Positions 12,145 to 14,840 of a stretch of 14,840 bases of DNA are shown here, piece by piece. The position numbers and the translations under genes are program-made. The notes beneath the pieces are model-generated. The model worked only from the letters and a program-made list of their open reading frames with translations. It was not told where the DNA came from and searched no databases. The DNA is from Desulfonatronaceae bacterium UBA663 (GTDB taxonomy: Bacteria > Desulfobacterota > Desulfovibrionia > Desulfovibrionales > Desulfonatronaceae). The stretch is taken from the NCBI GenBank assembly GCA_002299865.1, contig DBNV01000058.1:1-14840 (forward strand), read 5' to 3'. Positions within the stretch are counted from its first letter, which is position 1, and each line of letters begins with the position of its first letter.

Positions 12145-13212
12145 ATGATAGAAAGCGTTCTTGCCGTTGTTCTGGTTTTAGGCCTGCTGATCTTTTTTCA
12201 TGAACTGGGGCACTTTCTCGTGGCCAGGTTGATGCGCATCGGCGTGCCTGTTTTTTCGCTGGGTTTTGGGCCAAAAATTTTCAGTTTCCTGTACAAGGGC
12301 ACGGAATACCGCCTTTCTGCGGTACCACTGGGCGGCTACGTCAAACTGTCCGGCGAAAATCCGGATGACGAACCGGCCTCGGGCGCCCGTCCGGAAGAAA
12401 TCTTCAGCCTGAGGCCGCCCTGGCAACGCATTTTGGTGGTGGCCGCCGGGCCGATCTTCAATTTCTTTCTGGCCTTCTTCATCTACTGGGGGCTGTTCTG
12501 GTTTCACGGTCAACAGGAGCTGTTGCCCGTGGTGGGACAAGTCATGGAAAGCAGTCCGGCACAGACCGCAGGGCTGCATTCCGGCGACAGGGTTCTGGCC
12601 ATTGACGGCCGGGAAATCAGCTTCTGGAGCGAACTTTCCGAAGTTGTCCAGCAGTCCGGGGAGCGCGCCCTGGTCCTGACCGTGCTGCGCGACCAGCAGC
12701 AGGTGGAAATCACGGCCCAGCCGCGCGTGGAAACCCGCCAGAACATTTTCGGCGAGGACATCCAGGTGGCCATGTTGGGCATTACCGCGTCCGGCGACGC
12801 GCAATCCATCCCCATGGGGCCCGGGACGGCCATGATCGCCGGCATCGAGCAGACATGGACCATCATCTCCTTGACCGGGCAGGCGATCATCAAGCTCATT
12901 GAGCGAATCATCCCCCTGGACACCATCGGCGGACCGATTCTCATCGCCCAGCTCGTCAGCGAACAGGCCGCCGTAGGGTTGACCAGCCTGTTGACTCTGA
13001 CGGCCCTGATCAGCATCAACCTCGGTCTGCTCAACCTGCTGCCCGTGCCGGTCCTGGACGGCGGACATATTCTTCTCTACACGCTGGAGGCCATTCGGGG
13101 GAAACCGCTCAGCCCCCGGATCCAGGAAATCGCCTACAAGATCGGCATCGCTTTCCTGGTTACGCTGTTGACCTTTGCCATCTATAATGACATCCACCGC
13201 TTCTTCAAGTGA
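12145..13212 (+). CDS. rseP: RseP-type site-2 intramembrane metalloprotease
   Basis: A 355-residue inner-membrane zinc protease of the RseP/S2P family, which cuts transmembrane segments of anti-sigma factors and spent signal peptides. The zinc motif HELGH is at 19-23 in the first helix. VPLGGYVKLSGENPDDEP follows near 64-81. A single PDZ domain spans about 130-210 (VMESSPAQTAGLHSGDRVLAIDG). The second catalytic motif NLLPVPVLDGGH has its metal-binding Asp at 305. E. coli RseP has two PDZ domains and about 450 residues; one-PDZ forms are common elsewhere. There is no clear Shine-Dalgarno before the ATG, 17 bp after dxr. No rseA or rpoE is visible, so the substrate is unknown. Confidence 0.94.
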   Translation: MIESVLAVVLVLGLLIFFHELGHFLVARLMRIGVPVFSLGFGPKIFSFLYKGTEYRLSAVPLGGYVKLSGENPDDEPASGARPEEIFSLRPPWQRILVVAAGPIFNFFLAFFIYWGLFWFHGQQELLPVVGQVMESSPAQTAGLHSGDRVLAIDGREISFWSELSEVVQQSGERALVLTVLRDQQQVEITAQPRVETRQNIFGEDIQVAMLGITASGDAQSIPMGPGTAMIAGIEQTWTIISLTGQAIIKLIERIIPLDTIGGPILIAQLVSEQAAVGLTSLLTLTALISINLGLLNLLPVPVLDGGHILLYTLEAIRGKPLSPRIQEIAYKIGIAFLVTLLTFAIYNDIHRFFK

Positions 13213-13990
13213 CCCTGGCCGGACTAGGACGCCCGCCGGTCTTCTGCTGATCTTAAACAGTGCCGAGGAGCGCCTGCAGCTTTGCCTGGCCAAAGAGGGT
13301 CGGCTTCTGGCTCACCAGGACTGGGTCGTGCCCGGCCAGGCCATGCGCCATTTGGCTCCGGCCCTGGATCGGATCCTTGCCGCTTTTGACCTGCGCATCT
13401 CTGATCTGGACGGCATCGCCTGCGTGCGTGGCCCCGGAGGCTTCACCGGCCTGCGTCTGTGCCTAGCCACGGCATACGGCTTGGTCTTTGAAGCCGGCTT
13501 GCCCATGGCCGGGCTGGATTACCTGCCCCTGTTGGCCTCAGGCCCGGCCCCTTTGCTGCGCGGCCGCCTGGCCGTGCTCACCCATGCCCGCCACGGCTTG
13601 GTGCATGTCCAAGTGTTTTCGGTTCCCGACCTGATCGCCCTGTCTGCTCCCCAGATCATGTTCATACAGGCCCCAGTGGACGCTTTGGATTTGCTCGCCG
13701 AAGCCCAGACGCCTCTTTTCGTGCTGGGCAGCGGGGTGCGTCGCAACATGTTGCGGATAGCCGAAACACTGGCTCATGCCGTTATTCTGAACCCGGCCTG
13801 GGACCATCCCCGCCCCGAACAGTTGATCCAGGCCGCCCAAGCGGCCTGTTTTGCCCATGCCCCCATTGAGCCCCTCTATTTGCGCGGCAGCGATGCTGAA
13901 GACAATCTGGAAGCCATCGCGCTCAAGTGCGGCCTAGACCTACAAGAAGTCCGCCAGCGTCTGATCGCGGGCAAGGAAGATCTGCTGTGA
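13187..13990 (+). CDS. tsaB: TsaB: tRNA t6A37 threonylcarbamoyl-transfer complex subunit
   Basis: A 267-residue ASKHA-fold protein that partners TsaD and TsaE in making N6-threonylcarbamoyladenosine at tRNA position 37. GPGGFTGLRLCLATAYGLVFEAGLPMAGL is the family hallmark (usually GPGSFTGLR), preceded by DLDGIACVR. The first strand, normally ending in Asp-Thr-Ser, reads LLILNSAEERL, so Asp is replaced by Asn. The start is uncertain. ATG at 13187 overlaps rseP by 26 bp and leaves a Ser/Thr/Arg-rich lead of about 20 residues; a TTG at 13175 is in frame but weaker. The C-terminal extension (about 13860-13990) carries PLYLRGSDAE and a helical end. It precedes the GH57 gene with a GTGA overlap. 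Family call is firm. Confidence 0.88.
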   Translation: MTSTASSSDPGRTRTPAGLLLILNSAEERLQLCLAKEGRLLAHQDWVVPGQAMRHLAPALDRILAAFDLRISDLDGIACVRGPGGFTGLRLCLATAYGLVFEAGLPMAGLDYLPLLASGPAPLLRGRLAVLTHARHGLVHVQVFSVPDLIALSAPQIMFIQAPVDALDLLAEAQTPLFVLGSGVRRNMLRIAETLAHAVILNPAWDHPRPEQLIQAAQAACFAHAPIEPLYLRGSDAEDNLEAIALKCGLDLQEVRQRLIAGKEDLL

Positions 13991-14840
13991 CGCAGGCCGG
14001 AAAACTTTGCATTCACGGCCATTTTTACCAGCCGCCGCGCATTGATCCCTGGATTTTCGAACTCCTGCCCGAAGGCAGCGCGGCCCCGGGCGTGAATTGG
14101 AACCAGCGCATTCTGGAGGCTTCCTACGCCCCCATGGCCTGGGCCAGGCGCAGGGACGGCCGGGGGCTGATCACGGACATCGTGAATTGCTACGAATGGA
14201 TCAGCTTCAACTTAGGGCCGTCGCTTCTTTCCTGGCTGGAAAGCGCCGACTCGGTCTGCTACGCCCGGATCCTGGAAGCCGATCGGCAAAGCCTCCGTCG
14301 CTGGGGCCACGGCAACGCCATGGCCCAGTGCCATCATCACATGATCATGCCTTTGGCTTCGCCTTTGGACAAGGAAGTGCAGTTGGCCTGGGCCTGGGCT
14401 GATTTCCAGGCTCGCTTTAAGCGTGATCCCGAGGGACTTTGGCTTCCTGAAGCCGCAGTGGACGCATCCACCCTGGAGGCCGTGGCCGACGCGGGATTTC
14501 GCTTCGTGGTTCTGGCGCCCAGACAGGCCGCGTCCGTGGCCGACCTGGACGGAAGCAACCGCTGCGACGTTGATGAATTCAGCCTGGACGTTTTCTTGCC
14601 CTATACCGTCCGCCTGCCTTCCGGGCGCAGCCTGGCCGTGTTCTTTTATCACGGCCCCCTGTCCCAGGCCGTGGCCTTTGAGCGGCTTCTGGAAAACGGC
14701 GAACAATTCTGGCAACGTCTGGTCGCTTCGGCCAGGCCGGGCTTGCTGTCCCTGGCCACGGACGGGGAAACCTACGGCCATCATTTTCCTTTCGGCGAAA
14801 TGGCCCTGGCCTATGTTCTGGAACAGGCCCGACAGGGCCG
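13987..14840 (+). CDS. GH57-family glycosidase (DUF3536-type), truncated by the window edge
   Basis: The frame opens at GTG 13987, overlapping the tsaB stop as GTGA, with AAGGAAG upstream, and is still open at 14840 after 284 codons. The N-terminal CIHGHFYQPPRIDPW (8-22) is the diagnostic GH57 start of the alpha-amylase/alpha-mannosidase-related group with DUF3536. HGNAMAQCHHHMIMPLA is at 108-124. GLWLPEAAVD at 150-159 puts the likely nucleophile at E155, and ATDGETYGHHFPFGEMAL at 257-274 puts the likely acid/base at D259. The protein is probably cytoplasmic (no signal peptide) and acts on alpha-glucans or related glycans. These proteins usually run beyond 700 residues, so more than half is missing. 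The true substrate is unknown. Confidence 0.9.
   Translation, partial: MTQAGKLCIHGHFYQPPRIDPWIFELLPEGSAAPGVNWNQRILEASYAPMAWARRRDGRGLITDIVNCYEWISFNLGPSLLSWLESADSVCYARILEADRQSLRRWGHGNAMAQCHHHMIMPLASPLDKEVQLAWAWADFQARFKRDPEGLWLPEAAVDASTLEAVADAGFRFVVLAPRQAASVADLDGSNRCDVDEFSLDVFLPYTVRLPSGRSLAVFFYHGPLSQAVAFERLLENGEQFWQRLVASARPGLLSLATDGETYGHHFPFGEMALAYVLEQARQG

Noticed and set aside
12178..13293. Long 371-codon open frame on the minus strand opposite rseP
   Set aside because: It is the antisense shadow of rseP: Gln/Gly/Asp/Arg-rich with no domain pattern, while rseP has intact HELGH, PDZ and LDGG motifs.
1..14840. CRISPR array, tRNA, rRNA or complete insertion sequence
   Set aside because: I saw no regularly spaced repeats of 20 bp or more, no cloverleaf-like segment and no transposase. 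Only short repeats and hairpins occur.

Overview
The window looks like a chromosomal segment from a Gram-negative anaerobe of the Desulfovibrionales type (Desulfobacterota, formerly Deltaproteobacteria). This is inferred from the short EF-Ts, the folate-dependent TrmFO, the gene order rpsB-tsf-pyrH-frr-uppS-cdsA-dxr-rseP-tsaB, and the GC-rich, Gly/Ala/Arg-rich coding style. No species can be named from sequence alone.

Left part (1-1680) is AT-richer and accessory in character. It has two short minus-strand frames at the edge that I do not recognise, a striking 35-bp palindrome (346-380), a stand-alone six-helix channel of the AmiS/UreI family (463-1017, minus), and then about 620 bp with no convincing gene but with small heptamer and 15-bp-spaced repeats. 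A small DUF2065/YjeT-like membrane protein (1680-1880, plus) follows.

Middle part (1881-6680): a minus-strand gene set reads from right to left. It runs GT9 glycosyltransferase, then CgeB-like glycosyltransferase (ATGA overlap), then a 183-bp spacer full of hairpins, then an unknown 104-residue protein and trmFO (4-bp gap). The two glycosyltransferases probably build a surface glycan. TrmFO makes ribothymidine-54 in tRNA. A divergent intergenic region (6426-6680) holds the likely rpsB promoter.

Right part (6681-14840): one long plus-strand housekeeping operon. rpsB and tsf serve translation, pyrH makes UDP, and frr recycles ribosomes. uppS makes the undecaprenyl carrier, cdsA makes CDP-diacylglycerol, and dxr commits to the MEP isoprenoid pathway that feeds uppS. 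rseP is the site-2 intramembrane protease, tsaB belongs to the tRNA t6A system, and a GH57-family glycosidase gene runs off the right edge. Gaps are tiny or overlapping throughout, so translational coupling is likely.

I found no clear new biological system. The best leads are the 35-bp palindrome with its competing inverted repeat, the REP-like hairpin cluster at 3728-3844, a glycosyltransferase with a G8 tract and a 15-bp tandem repeat in its linker, an EF-Ts with a CxxC motif, a CdsA with His-to-Tyr in its signature, and an orphan UreI-like channel.
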